Of a stretch of 64,000 nt of DNA, positions 17,494 to 25,864 are shown one piece after another (the first letter of the stretch is position 1; each line of letters opens with the position of its first letter). The position numbers and the translations under genes were made by a program. The DNA is from Streptomyces nitrosporeus (GTDB lineage: Bacteria; Actinomycetota; Actinomycetes; Streptomycetales; Streptomycetaceae). Under the pieces are notes generated by a model. The model saw only the letters and a program-made list of their open reading frames with translations, ran no database searches and had not been told where the DNA came from. The stretch lies in assembly GCF_008704555.1 (NCBI RefSeq), contig NZ_CP023702.1, positions 1,550,001 through 1,614,000 of the forward strand. Reading direction: 5' to 3'.

Positions 17494-17824
17494 CGAGCAG
17501 CCTCTCGACGAGCGACCGGTCGATCTCACCGGCACGGGGTATCGGGGGCCGGCCGCGCAGGTGTCCCGAGGCCACGAGATCCGTGGCCAGGAAGACCGTG
17601 GCGCTGACCGGCAGTTCCAGATGGGCGGCGCACTCGACGACGGTGAGCGCCCCCGGTTCCAGGAGTTCGCACAGCCGGTGCTGTTCGGTGCCGGCGCCGG
17701 GCGGCAGGTCCTTGTCCGTGCGGATGAGCACGGCGAGCCGGTCGAGCGCGGGCCCGGCGGGCACGGTACGTCCGCCGGTGACCAGATAGGCGGGGATCAG
17801 GCGGCGCCCTGGGCCGGGGGTCAT
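17471..17824 (-). CDS. cvnC: Conservon DUF742 protein
   Basis: 117-residue DUF742 protein. In known conservons CvnC forms a membrane-associated complex with CvnA, B and D. The sequence starts with the typical RLIPAYLVTGGRT and contains a winged-helix-like stretch (VVECAAHLELPVSATVFLATDL, read in two parts) ending GRPP. It overlaps cvnB by four bases (ATGA) and cvnD by 23, so all three are coupled. Confidence 0.92.
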   Translation of the reverse strand: MTPGPGRRLIPAYLVTGGRTVPAGPALDRLAVLIRTDKDLPPGAGTEQHRLCELLEPGALTVVECAAHLELPVSATVFLATDLVASGHLRGRPPIPRAGEIDRSLVERLLVGLRSLH

Positions 17825-18243
17825 GGCCGGGCGGTGGTGTCCGGCCGGCGGGTGGGAGCGTGCATCGCCCGGGTCAGCGCGGTGACCTGCACCTGCATCT
17901 GGTAGGCGATGTTCCCCAGGTGCGCGTCGGGGGCGGCGAACAGGGCCAGAGTGGTGTTCTTGCCCGCGGGTACGACGACGGCGAATCCCAGTTCGGACTC
18001 GACGACCGTCTGCGCCAGGCGCGGTGACTCGGCGTCGGTGAACGCGGTGGTGAAGGCGCGGGCCGCGGCGTGCAGCGTGGCGGTCATGGCGGCGACGCGT
18101 TCGGCGGAGGCGCGCTCCAGGCCGGGTGACGCGCCCTCGACGAGCCCGTCGCCGGTGGCGACCACCGCGTGCTGGACACCGGGGAGTTCCAGCAGGGGGG
18201 TCAGCACCCAGGCGAGATCACCGGTGGTCGGGGTGGTGCTCAC
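17821..18243 (-). CDS. cvnB: Conservon roadblock/LC7-domain protein
   Basis: 140-residue roadblock/LC7 protein, the MglB-like partner that binds the GTPase CvnD and probably acts on its nucleotide cycle. VQHAVVATGDGL at the start and a hydrophobic LGFAVVVPAGKNTTLALF core are typical. GTG 18243 overlaps the cvnA stop (GTGA). Length is normal. Confidence 0.93.
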   Translation of the reverse strand: MSTTPTTGDLAWVLTPLLELPGVQHAVVATGDGLVEGASPGLERASAERVAAMTATLHAAARAFTTAFTDAESPRLAQTVVESELGFAVVVPAGKNTTLALFAAPDAHLGNIAYQMQVQVTALTRAMHAPTRRPDTTARP

Positions 18244-19796
18244 GTCTCGTCGTCTCCTTGGTCGTCCGATGGGGATGCTGCGGGCCCGGATGCGCTCCGG
18301 CCGCTGAGGGTGCCCTGTTGCAGTGCGGTCCAGGCGGCACCGGCCTGTTCGGGCGTACGGAGACCGGCCTCGGCGGTTTCCCCGTCCCGGGCCCCCGAGG
18401 CGCCCCGGTCCTCCGGCACCCGCCTGGTCCGGCGGCGCCTGCTGGGCAGCCCCGGTACCAACGGCCCGGCGGGGGCCGCGGTGCCGTCCGCGGGGGCGGG
18501 ACGCTCCGGCAGGCGGGACGCGGCCGGTTCCGGGGCCGCGGGTCCGGGCGCCACGGGTTCCGGGGCCGCGGGCTCAGGTTTCGCGGGCTCAGGCACCGGT
18601 CGCGGTGCGGCGGTCCCGCCGTGGCCCCGGCCGCGGGACGCGTCCTCGGCGGCTTCCGTTCCCGCGTCCGCTTCCGTGCCCGCTTCCTTGTCCGCGCCCG
18701 TTTCCGCGTCCGCTTCCGTGCCCGTGTCCCCGGCGGGGTACGGATACACGGGCGCCGGGGCGAGCACCGAGAGGGTGCTGTCGTCGTTCATCACGGTCAG
18801 CAGATGGGCCGGGACGCGCAGCATCGCCCGCATGCCCCCGTACGGCGACGGCTCGATGTGGCAGCTGAAGCCGTAGCGCGCCACGAGGCGTCCCACCACG
18901 GCGAAACCGGTCTGCGGCGGGTCGCCGAGTTCGGTCAGCAGCACCTCGGAGGGGCCGTCCAGCAGTGCCCTGGCCCGCTTGAGGGCGTCGTCGTCCATAC
19001 CGATCCCGGCGTCGTCGACCAGGATCAGGGCACCGCGTCCGGCGGCCTGCTGGACCGTCACCGGCACCTCGGTGTCCGGGTGCGAGTACGCCGTCGCGTT
19101 GGCCAGCAGTTCGGCGAGCGCGATGGCCAGGGGTTCCGCGGCACGGGCGACCAGCGCGAGGCGTTCCTGCCGCAGGTGGTTGGCGACCTTGATCCGCTCG
19201 TACCCGCCGACCCGGGACTGGGCCCCCAGCACGATCTCGACCAGCGAGGAGTTCTGCCGGGCGAGCCCCGGCCAGGCGTCGCAGAGCACCGCGGTGGCCT
19301 GGGTGCGGCGCAGGGCGAGTTCGTTGCGGAAGTCCAGTTGCAGGATGCGCGGGTCGTCGTACTCGTGCTGGAGCTCCTGCAACAGGTGCTGCGACTGGTT
19401 CAGCAGGGACTGGATCTTGGCGGAGGAACCGCGCATGGCCGACCTGGCGGCGGCGTCGACACGCCGGCGCTCGTCGAGGATCGCCTCACGCGCCGCCCGT
19501 ACCGCATCGGTCAGCAGCCGTGCCGCGTCGCCCTCGACCTCGGACGCCTCCCGCAGTCCCGGTACGACGGCCGCCCGATGGGTCAGGGCGGTGGCCGCCG
19601 CGGGGATCCGCCGCTCGGCGAGCTGGCGTATCTCCCCGGTCAGGGCGAGGGTGCGGGCTTCGGCCGCCCGGGCCTGCCGCTCGGCCGTCTCGGCGCGGGC
19701 CGACGCCGCGTACGCGTCGCGACCGGCCTGGTGGGCCCGTACGGCGTGCCAGACCGCCACGGTCACGGCGGCCAGTGCCACGATCCATCCCACCAT
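18240..19796 (-). CDS. cvnA: Conservon sensor kinase-like protein
   Basis: 518-residue membrane-anchored histidine-kinase-like protein, first gene of the conservon. A single N-terminal helix (residues 1-15) is followed by a coiled coil rich in Ala/Glu/Arg (20-130). The GHKL ATPase domain shows ELLANATAYSHP (N box, about 230) and DDAGIGMDD (G1, about 263). Residues 360-518 are a long Pro/Ala/Glu-rich disordered tail. The usual phospho-acceptor His context is not evident, in line with other CvnA proteins. It leads cvnB-C-D-E, all overlapping. Confidence 0.92.
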   Translation of the reverse strand: MVGWIVALAAVTVAVWHAVRAHQAGRDAYAASARAETAERQARAAEARTLALTGEIRQLAERRIPAAATALTHRAAVVPGLREASEVEGDAARLLTDAVRAAREAILDERRRVDAAARSAMRGSSAKIQSLLNQSQHLLQELQHEYDDPRILQLDFRNELALRRTQATAVLCDAWPGLARQNSSLVEIVLGAQSRVGGYERIKVANHLRQERLALVARAAEPLAIALAELLANATAYSHPDTEVPVTVQQAAGRGALILVDDAGIGMDDDALKRARALLDGPSEVLLTELGDPPQTGFAVVGRLVARYGFSCHIEPSPYGGMRAMLRVPAHLLTVMNDDSTLSVLAPAPVYPYPAGDTGTEADAETGADKEAGTEADAGTEAAEDASRGRGHGGTAAPRPVPEPAKPEPAAPEPVAPGPAAPEPAASRLPERPAPADGTAAPAGPLVPGLPSRRRRTRRVPEDRGASGARDGETAEAGLRTPEQAGAAWTALQQGTLSGRSASGPAASPSDDQGDDET

Positions 19797-19871
19797 GCCG
19801 TCACCGTCTCCTTGTCGTCGGCCGCGGGCCGCGTACCGCGGGGCGGCCGGGGCGGTGGTACCGGCCGGCCG

Positions 19872-20870
19872 TCACGCGGGGCCGCCGTCGGCGACGGCGG
19901 ACTCCACCTCGTGGGCGACGGCGGCCACTTCGGACATCACCTGGAGCACTCCGGGCATGTCGTCCCGGCCGTCGAGGTGCCGGTACTCGCTCCCGATCGT
20001 CACCACCAGCCGCTCGGGCAGCCCCAGGGCCGGGTAGCGGTGCTCCCGGATAACCCTGCGTGCGGCTTCCGGGGCGGGCACCCCCTCCGTGTGGAACGCG
20101 TGCGCGCGTTCGCGTACGTAGGAGAGGTAACCGATGTGCTCCCGCACGCCCGCCCGGTCCAGTACCGGTCCGTGGCCGGGCACGATCACCTCGGCACCCG
20201 TCGCCAGCACCCGTTCGCACGCGGCGATCACGTTGTCCAGCGGGCCGGCCCAGTGCACCGGGTGGTCGCCCGGGTGGTCGGCGCTGGAGGAGAAGATCAC
20301 GTCGCCGCTGAACACCGTGCGCTGCGCGGGCAGATGGACGATCAGGTCACCCGAGGTGTGTGCGGGCGGCAGGGAGCTGACCTGGACGGTGAACTCCCCC
20401 AGCGTCAGTTCGAGCTCACCGGTGAAGTACGTCGTCGGCCGTACGGGCTCGGTCGACGACCAGTCGAAGACACCGAAGTGGCGGCCGAGATACGCGCCGA
20501 GCGGTGTCGCCGGATCGCTGTTGGTCACCAGCATGTGCTGCTGCTGGGGCGTCGGGTCGTAGTGGATGTGCTCCCGCGCTTCCCGAGTCGCGATGATCTC
20601 CGCCCCCGGCAGCACACCGGCGCCCCAGAAGTGGTCCCCGTTGGCGTGGGTGACGACGATGCGGTCGATGGTCACACCGTCGGGAAGGCGCTTCTCGCTC
20701 TCGGCGAGGAACTGTCCGGCGAGCAGGGGATCGTACGGCGTGTCGATCCACAGCGCTCCCTGCGGGGAGACGAGCAGACCGCAGTTGGCCAGTCCCCACC
20801 CGCGCTTCGGCGGCAGCCAGGCGTACAGGCCCGCACCGAGGTCAACGACGTCCCCACCCGTGATCGACAT
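19872..20870 (-). CDS. MBL-fold metallohydrolase
   Basis: 332-residue metallo-beta-lactamase-fold hydrolase with motif THANGDH (about 75-81; HxxxDH with an unusual first spacing), a later His in PAHTSGDL and the Asp in VFSGDVIF, and GHGPVLD. The order fits the cyclase/hydrolase (SoxH-like) subgroup rather than lactamases or RNA nucleases. No signal peptide is seen. The substrate cannot be inferred. It lies 75 bp upstream of cvnA on the same strand, so co-transcription with the conservon is possible. Confidence 0.85.
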   Translation of the reverse strand: MSITGGDVVDLGAGLYAWLPPKRGWGLANCGLLVSPQGALWIDTPYDPLLAGQFLAESEKRLPDGVTIDRIVVTHANGDHFWGAGVLPGAEIIATREAREHIHYDPTPQQQHMLVTNSDPATPLGAYLGRHFGVFDWSSTEPVRPTTYFTGELELTLGEFTVQVSSLPPAHTSGDLIVHLPAQRTVFSGDVIFSSSADHPGDHPVHWAGPLDNVIAACERVLATGAEVIVPGHGPVLDRAGVREHIGYLSYVRERAHAFHTEGVPAPEAARRVIREHRYPALGLPERLVVTIGSEYRHLDGRDDMPGVLQVMSEVAAVAHEVESAVADGGPA

Positions 20871-21169
20871 GCGCCGATTATGCCGACCTGAAACCGGGCG
20901 CGCGTTCGAACCCGGCCATCAGGAGCGGCCGATGACGCGAATTCGACCCTGACGGTGCCGGCCGGTCACTTACCGGCGACCGTCCGGGCGGCGGAGAACA
21001 CGGCTCCCACGGGGGATTTTTCGCGTGATTCCCTGGATTGAACGGGGAGCGGGGCATGCGGGACCCACAGCTGCCCACCCGGGGACGGCGGAATCAGATC
21101 CGGCCGACTACCCACCGAGCATGGCCGAAAACAGCCGCTACTCCACACCTTTCCCTGCCCTCTCCATGC

Positions 21170-21213
21170 TTGTTACTGCTCGTTTAGGCCATATAACATG
21201 CAACTTCGAGCAG
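21170..21213 (+). promoter_or_regulatory. Candidate promoter/operator of the SIS gene
   Basis: TTGTTA (21170-21175) and TATAAC (21192-21197), 16 bp apart, form a recognisable sigma-70-type promoter about 70 bp before the SIS start. CTGCTCG and CGAGCAG (21176-21182 and 21207-21213) make a 7-bp inverted repeat bracketing the -10 box and could be an operator for a sugar-phosphate repressor. The rest of 20871-21169 shows no gene; it must hold the promoter of the MBL gene reading the other way. Confidence 0.5.
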
Positions 21214-21269
21214 GCTGACGACTATTTCACCCACACGCACGGTCAGCAGCGGAAGCGGAGTGCAGAGTC

Positions 21270-22160
21270 ATGTCACATGTCGAGAACGAGACCGCCGACC
21301 AGCCTGGGTGCTGGCGCCGCGCGGCACGGCTCGCGGCCGGCCCGGCGTCGTCGGTCCTTCCCGCCGCCGGTGAGCGCGTCGCCGTCGTCGGCTGCGGGAC
21401 CTCCTACTACATGGCCCAGGCCTTCGCGGCACTCCGCGAGGAGTCCGGCCAGGGCGAGTCGGACGCCTTCGCCGCCTCGGAGTTCCCTTCCGGCCGCGCA
21501 TACGACCGGGTGGTCGCGCTGACGCGCTCGGGCACGACGACCGAGGTGCTCGGCCTGCTGACCCGGCTGCGGGGCAGAACGCCGACGGTGGCCGTCACCG
21601 CCGACCCGCGGACACCGGTCAGGGAGGCCGCGGACGACCTGGTGGTGCTCGACTTCGCGGACGAACGGTCCGTGGTGCAGACCCGGTTCGCCACCAGCGC
21701 CCTCACCCTGCTCCGCGCCCACCTCGGGCTGCACGACGACGCGGTCGTACGGGACGCGGAGACGGCGCTGTCCGAGCCCCTGCCCGAAGGGCTGCTGGAG
21801 TGCGCGCAGTTCAGTTTCCTGGGGCGCGGCTGGACGGTCGGGCTGGCGAACGAGGCGGCTCTCAAGATGAAGGAGGCGTCGCTGTCCTGGACCGAGTCGT
21901 ATCCGGCGATGGAGTACCGGCACGGCCCCATCAGTATCGCCACGGCCGAAACGGCCACCTGGATGTTCGGTACGGCGCCGGAGGGGCTGGCCGAGCAGGT
22001 ACGGGCCACCGGGGCCCGCTGGGTGGAGGGCACCCTCGACCCGCTGGCCGAACTGGTCCGGGTGCAGCGCCTGGCGGTCGCCCGGGCGGCGGCCCGGGGG
22101 CTGGACCCCGACCTTCCGAGGCATCTGACCCGCTCGGTGGTCCTCGGCCCGACCGCCTGA
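21270..22160 (+). CDS. SIS-domain sugar isomerase (GlmS/AgaS-like)
   Basis: 296-residue protein with two SIS domains like the isomerase half of glucosamine-6-phosphate synthase, without the glutaminase domain. The phosphosugar loops are visible: VGCGTSYYMAQ (about 40-50) and TRSGTTTEV (about 87-95), and the GlmS-type EAALKMKEA with SYPAMEYRHGP further on. Likely an amino-sugar-phosphate isomerase or deaminase, perhaps in N-acetylglucosamine or galactosamine use; the neighbours do not settle it. ATG 21270 has GGAG ten bases upstream. A strong-looking promoter with an inverted repeat precedes it. Confidence 0.85.
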   Translation: MSHVENETADQPGCWRRAARLAAGPASSVLPAAGERVAVVGCGTSYYMAQAFAALREESGQGESDAFAASEFPSGRAYDRVVALTRSGTTTEVLGLLTRLRGRTPTVAVTADPRTPVREAADDLVVLDFADERSVVQTRFATSALTLLRAHLGLHDDAVVRDAETALSEPLPEGLLECAQFSFLGRGWTVGLANEAALKMKEASLSWTESYPAMEYRHGPISIATAETATWMFGTAPEGLAEQVRATGARWVEGTLDPLAELVRVQRLAVARAAARGLDPDLPRHLTRSVVLGPTA

Positions 22161-22166
22161 GGCCCC

Positions 22167-22230
22167 GGCCGCCGGGGAGGCCGACCGCCGGTGGACCCGG
22201 CCGCCGGGGAGGCCGACCGCCGGGGGTCCC
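22167..22230. repeat. Direct repeat after the SIS gene
   Basis: Two near-identical copies of a roughly 27-bp GC-rich unit (beginning CCGGCCGCCGGGGAGG) lie side by side after the SIS stop. They are non-coding, probably a local duplication. Confidence 0.6.
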
Positions 22231-22321
22231 GGTGATCCGAGAGCCCGGTCAACCCGGGCCCGGTGGGCCGGGCCCAGCGCCCCGGTAGCCGCGCCCGGCG
22301 GACGCGCGGCCCGGAACGCGG

Positions 22322-22361
22322 CATCGGCCTTCACCACCCGGCCGGGTGGTGAAGGCCGATG
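22322..22361. terminator. 40-bp perfect palindrome, likely two-way terminator
   Basis: A perfect palindrome with 20-bp arms (left arm CATCGGCCTTCACCACCCGG) and no loop bases. It lies between two convergent genes (SIS ending 22160, acidic protein ending 22446), the position expected of a bidirectional terminator; the RNA hairpin would be very stable in either direction. Confidence 0.75.
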
Positions 22362-22445
22362 TCACACGCGGCACGCGGCACGCCGGTCCCGTCCGGCGTC
22401 CCGCGCCGGAACCGCGTACATGCGGAACAGGGCGATACGGCGGGG

Positions 22446-23060
22446 TCAGGACTCCTCGAAGTAGGCGTCCAGCGCCTCGTCGAGTTCCGCCGTCCAGGTC
22501 TTGAGGTCCTTTCTGGCACCGGCCTCGACCTCGGCGTTGAACCACCGCCGGCTCGACAGGTGCACCGTGACGGTGAACCTGCGGCCGAAGCGGGGCGTCT
22601 TGACCTCGACCGCTCCGATCTCGGACCAGTCGAACTCGGCCTCCTGGTCGTCCAGCTGGAAGCGGACACCCTCGCGGTCCACCCGGATGGCGCCCCGGCG
22701 GTCGCTGACCTCGAAGACGGGACCGCCGCTCCTGCCGGAGCCCTCACCCTTGCCGGAGTCCTCGGGGTCCTCCGCGCCTTCGGAGTCCTCCACCTCCTCG
22801 GCGCCGCCGGCCTTCTCCGGAGCCTTGTCCGCGTTCGCGGCCTCTTCCTTGTCCATGATCACGTCGGCGGCGCCCACGGCCCCGGTACCGGCCTCGGCAG
22901 GCGCCCGGGACGCCTCCGGTTCCTCCGGTTCCTTCGGCGCCCCCGGCGTTCCACCACCCTCCGCGAGCACCGGTGCGGGGGCCGTCAGGCCGGGGATGAA
23001 CGCCGGGTCTGTCCCTGCGGCGAACTCGGGCTTGTTGTTCGAATCTATGCGCTGCTCCAC
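22446..23060 (-). CDS. Acidic hypothetical protein with a PH-like C-terminal domain
   Basis: 204-residue cytoplasmic protein of unknown function. Residues 1-100 are very acidic and proline/alanine-rich (EEPEEPEA-like) and probably disordered. Residues 105-204 look like a compact beta domain (FEVSDRRGAIRVDREGVRF, then FDWSEIGAVEVKT) reminiscent of bacterial PH-like folds, ending in an acidic helix. GTG 23060 (VEQRIDSNNKPEF) is favoured because the protein begins at a conserved-looking phrase. It ends at a convergent palindromic terminator. No function can be given. Confidence 0.7.
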   Translation of the reverse strand: MEQRIDSNNKPEFAAGTDPAFIPGLTAPAPVLAEGGGTPGAPKEPEEPEASRAPAEAGTGAVGAADVIMDKEEAANADKAPEKAGGAEEVEDSEGAEDPEDSGKGEGSGRSGGPVFEVSDRRGAIRVDREGVRFQLDDQEAEFDWSEIGAVEVKTPRFGRRFTVTVHLSSRRWFNAEVEAGARKDLKTWTAELDEALDAYFEES

Positions 23061-23313
23061 GGCGGGCAGTATGGACGACGAACCTGTACGTGACCAGTCA
23101 CGCCGCTCCGGCGCGCCGCCACGGCACCGCGCGCACCCCCGCCGAAGGCCCCGGGAACGGCGGCCGGGCGGACGGGAAACAGCCGGGCTCCGGTTCACCG
23201 GAACGTGGCGGCACGCCGGAACTCGGCGGTACGCCGGACCATCCAGCCGGCGAGGGTACGCGGCACCCGCGGAGGGACGCCGCCCCACCCCGCCTCTTCG
23301 CCGTGCACCCACA

Positions 23314-23360
23314 GAACGACGGGTGGTGCGGGCCCTGGGGACCCGCACCACCCGTCGTTC
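23314..23360 (-). terminator. Intrinsic terminator of the LysM protein gene
   Basis: Perfect 19-bp inverted repeat (left arm GAACGACGGGTGGTGCGGG) with a 9-nt loop, starting 35 bp past the stop at 23395. The remainder of the gap, 23061-23313, shows nothing I can support beyond the likely promoter of the acidic gene reading towards 22446. Confidence 0.8.
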
Positions 23361-23394
23361 ACGCCGGGCTGCCCAGCGGTGCCGGCGTCGTGGC

Positions 23395-24294
23395 TCAGTA
23401 GGCGCCGAAGACGTTGTCGATCGAGCCGTAACGGTCGGCGGCGTAGTTGCACGCGGCCGTGATGTTGGCGACCGGGTCGTAGCTGTCCATCGACGTGCCG
23501 GGCACGTGGTAGGCCTGGAAGGTCGGGTCGATGACCTGGAGGAGGCCCTTGGACGGGATGCCCGCGGCGGCGTTGGAGTCCCAGTTGTTGATGGCCATCG
23601 GGTTGCCGGAGGACTCACGCATGACGTTGCGGTGGATGCCCTCGTAGGTACCGGGGATGCCGTGCTGGGCCATGATGGCCAGCGACTCGTTGATCCAGCC
23701 GTCCAGGTCGTCGGTGTACGCGACCGGCTCGACGGCGGGCTCGGTCTCCGCGACGGTCTCCACGGCCACGGCGGGCTCGGTCTCCGCGACGGTCTCCACG
23801 GCCACGGCGGCCGGGGCGCCCTGGGCTCCCTGGGCGGCGAGTGCGGTGCCCGTGCGCACCGAGCGGTCGGCACGGTCCTCGGACTCCGAGGAATCCGAAG
23901 CGGTCCGGTCTGCGGTCTTCTCCGCCTCGGTACCGATGGTCAGCTTCAGGCCGACGCGAATCAGGTCGGGGTTGTCGCCGACGGCCTCACGGTTTTCCTT
24001 GTACAGCTCCTGCCAGCCACCGCCCACGGAATGGGCACGCGCGATTCCGGCAAGGGAATCACCCAAGATCACGGAATAGGTGACGGAGCCGGAGTCCTTT
24101 GCGGCAATCGCCTTGCCGGACGCGGCAGTCGAGGTGGCGGCCTTTTCGACCGCGGCCGTCTGCGCCGGAGCGGCGAAGGCGCCCGTGGCGCCGATCACGG
24201 GAAGGGCGAGGGCGGCTCCGCCCGTGCTCACGGCGATGATGCCGCGGGTGAGCGAACTGGACTTGGAACGGCGGCGGTTGGCCATTGCGGGCAT
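23395..24294 (-). CDS. Secreted LysM and transglycosylase-like cell-wall protein
   Basis: 299-residue exported protein. A positively charged start and hydrophobic stretch (13-42, ending AFAAPA) form a signal peptide; residues 71-121 are a LysM peptidoglycan-binding repeat (YSVILGDSLAGIAR), and 195-299 resemble a soluble lytic transglycosylase (MRESSGNPMAINNWDSNA, then GLLQVIDPTFQAYHV). It is thus likely to cut peptidoglycan, as Streptomyces resuscitation-type hydrolases do. The linker carries two perfect 12-residue repeats from a 36-bp duplication. ATG 24294 has GAGAGGA seven bases upstream. A c-di-AMP riboswitch precedes the gene. Confidence 0.9.
   Translation of the reverse strand: MPAMANRRRSKSSSLTRGIIAVSTGGAALALPVIGATGAFAAPAQTAAVEKAATSTAASGKAIAAKDSGSVTYSVILGDSLAGIARAHSVGGGWQELYKENREAVGDNPDLIRVGLKLTIGTEAEKTADRTASDSSESEDRADRSVRTGTALAAQGAQGAPAAVAVETVAETEPAVAVETVAETEPAVEPVAYTDDLDGWINESLAIMAQHGIPGTYEGIHRNVMRESSGNPMAINNWDSNAAAGIPSKGLLQVIDPTFQAYHVPGTSMDSYDPVANITAACNYAADRYGSIDNVFGAY
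23733..23804. repeat. Perfect 36-bp tandem duplication in the LysM gene
   Basis: Two identical in-phase 36-bp units encoding the VAETEPAVAVET-type linker between LysM and catalytic domains. It varies linker length without shifting frame. Confidence 0.85.
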
Positions 24295-24311
24295 GCTGGT
24301 TTCCTCTCCGT

Positions 24312-24478
24312 CGCCTGCGAAGTGAGCTGTCGGGTTCGAGCTGGAGTTGCCCGGCCGCAGACGGACTGCGACTTCACCCCAAGCCGCTCCGGTCACCGGA
24401 TCGGCACTTACCTGGGTCCCCCGCTCCTGCCGTACGAGATGTGGTCGGGTTCCCGGACGGCGGCAGGATTCGGCGTTC
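24312..24478 (-). ncRNA. c-di-AMP riboswitch (ydaO/yuaA type)
   Basis: The leader upstream of the LysM gene, read on the minus strand, contains the conserved ydaO blocks in order: GTCCGGGAACCCGACC (about 24448-24433), GGGGTGAAGTC near 24380, and the 3' block GAACCCGACAGCTCACTTCG followed by CAGGCG, ending 17 bp before the start codon. In Streptomyces this class is known to switch off cell-wall hydrolases of the Rpf/LysM kind when c-di-AMP is high. Boundaries are estimated by eye. Confidence 0.8.
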
Positions 24479-24852
24479 CATCCGGAGTGAGGGTGACCGT
24501 AGGCGAGAAATAGCGAAAGGAACAAGCCGCGCATTCGTGATCACAATTCACCCGCAAGATCCATTCACGGGAATTCGTGTAACCGACCCCACACGGCCGC
24601 GCCGGATTCCCCGATATCACGGGGCCCTCGACGCGTCGCCACCACCCCCTCGCGCGGTGGAGGTGACGCTGGTCACCAAGTCCGATAAGGGCGATTTGCA
24701 CCCCGCGCCACTCTCAACGAACCCCGCCCACCCCTGTCGGCATATCGCCTTGAATGACAGAGCTAAATACCCTTAAGCCAACAAATCGGGCATAAGGCTC
24801 ACCGGTCGGCTTGTCGCGCGTGGCGTGGCGGGCCCGGTGGAACCGGTTCGAC

Positions 24853-25083
24853 ATGACGGAGAACGTTCACTTCAGCTACCCGCGGATCACCGTCCTGCCC
24901 GTTCAGCCCGGGGATCCGCCCTTCCGCGTCATGGAGATCGACGGGGAGGTCGTCGCGATGGTGACGGCGATGACGGATGTGGTGGAGGTCGCGGCTGCGG
25001 CCGGGATCAGGGTGCACGACCTCGACGACCCGGACGTGATCCGCTGGGTGGGGGGCGGCAAGCTCACCTGGCAGAAGCGCTGA
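24853..25083 (+). CDS. Small hypothetical protein
   Basis: 76-residue acidic protein (MTENVHFSYPRITVLPVQ...) with no motif I can name. It looks like an alpha/beta mini-domain (RVMEIDGEVVAMVT, then DVVEVAAAAGIRVHD), and the codon use fits a real gene. ATG 24853 has a weak GGTGG about 13 bases upstream; a TTG at 24811 is the alternative. It sits alone between a riboswitch region and the molybdate genes; 24479-24852 shows nothing else. Confidence 0.65.
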   Translation: MTENVHFSYPRITVLPVQPGDPPFRVMEIDGEVVAMVTAMTDVVEVAAAAGIRVHDLDDPDVIRWVGGGKLTWQKR

Positions 25084-25205
25084 AGCCGGCAGAGGGTCCA
25101 CACCCCGGCACGCAAAGCCGGCACGGCCCGCCCCACCCCACCCCGCCTCGCCCCGGACGCATCGAGCTGCTATATGGCATCTGCGAGGTTATCGAGGAGA
25201 AGGCG

Positions 25206-25235
25206 TTGTAGATGCGCGATAAACAGCCCTATGGT
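25206..25235 (+). promoter_or_regulatory. Candidate promoter of the HTH-TOBE gene, leaderless
   Basis: TTGTAG (25206-25211) and TATGGT (25230-25235), 18 bp apart, predict a transcript starting at or just before ATG 25243. No Shine-Dalgarno sequence is needed or seen, so the mRNA is probably leaderless. Confidence 0.4.
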
Positions 25236-25242
25236 GTGGCAC

Positions 25243-25638
25243 ATGCAGTCCTACACCATCGGACAGGCGGCGCGTCTTCTCGGCGTCAGCCCCGACACCG
25301 CCCGCCGCTGGGCCGACGCGGGGCGGGTCGCGACGCACCGTGACGAGAGCGGCCGCCGCCTCATCGAGGGGCGTGCCCTGGCGGCCTTCTCGGTGGAGCT
25401 GGCACAGGCGGGCGCCGATGAGGAGGAGGTCTCCTACACCTCCGCGCGGAACGCCTTCCCCGGCATCGTCACCGCGGTCAAGCTGGGTGATGTCGCCGCC
25501 CAGGTGGAGATCCAGGCCGGCCCCCACCGTCTCGTCTCGCTCCTCACCCGCGAGGCGGTGGAGGAACTCGGCCTGGAGGTCGGCATGCAGGCCACGGCCC
25601 GGGTGAAGTCGACCAGCGTGCACATCGACCGGACCTGA
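25243..25638 (+). CDS. HTH-TOBE molybdate-binding protein
   Basis: 131-residue protein with a MerR/excisionase-type helix-turn-helix at the start (YTIGQAARLLGVSPDTARRW, residues 3-22) and a TOBE (Mop) domain at 65-131 (NAFPGIVTAVKLGDVAAQV). TOBE domains bind molybdate or tungstate, so this is likely a molybdate-responsive regulator or storage protein for the modABC genes 230 bp downstream. The start at 25243 suits a leaderless transcript; ATG 25231 is the alternative. Binding to its own promoter is inferred. Confidence 0.85.
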   Translation: MQSYTIGQAARLLGVSPDTARRWADAGRVATHRDESGRRLIEGRALAAFSVELAQAGADEEEVSYTSARNAFPGIVTAVKLGDVAAQVEIQAGPHRLVSLLTREAVEELGLEVGMQATARVKSTSVHIDRT

Positions 25639-25864
25639 CCCGGTCCCCGGCCCGCCCCCGTGCTCACCGTCGTCAGAACCGGCGCGCGGGCCGTCGCAGC
25701 GGTTCGCCGCCCCGTGCCACGCCGCCCGCCCCGTGCCACGCCGCCCGCCCCGTGCCACGCCGGTGTCCGCCGCCCCTCACCCGTCGGCCCGCTCGCGCAT
25801 CGGTCCCACTCTCACGTCGGTACCTCTCGCCCGCCGGTCCCGTAACCCCGAGGAGCCACGCCCC

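Noticed and set aside
19872..20870. MBL protein as a beta-lactamase or RNase J
   Set aside because: It lacks a signal peptide and beta-CASP domain; motif spacing points to a generic MBL hydrolase.
21270..22160. Full glucosamine-6-phosphate synthase
   Set aside because: The N-terminal glutaminase domain is absent and the protein is only 296 residues.
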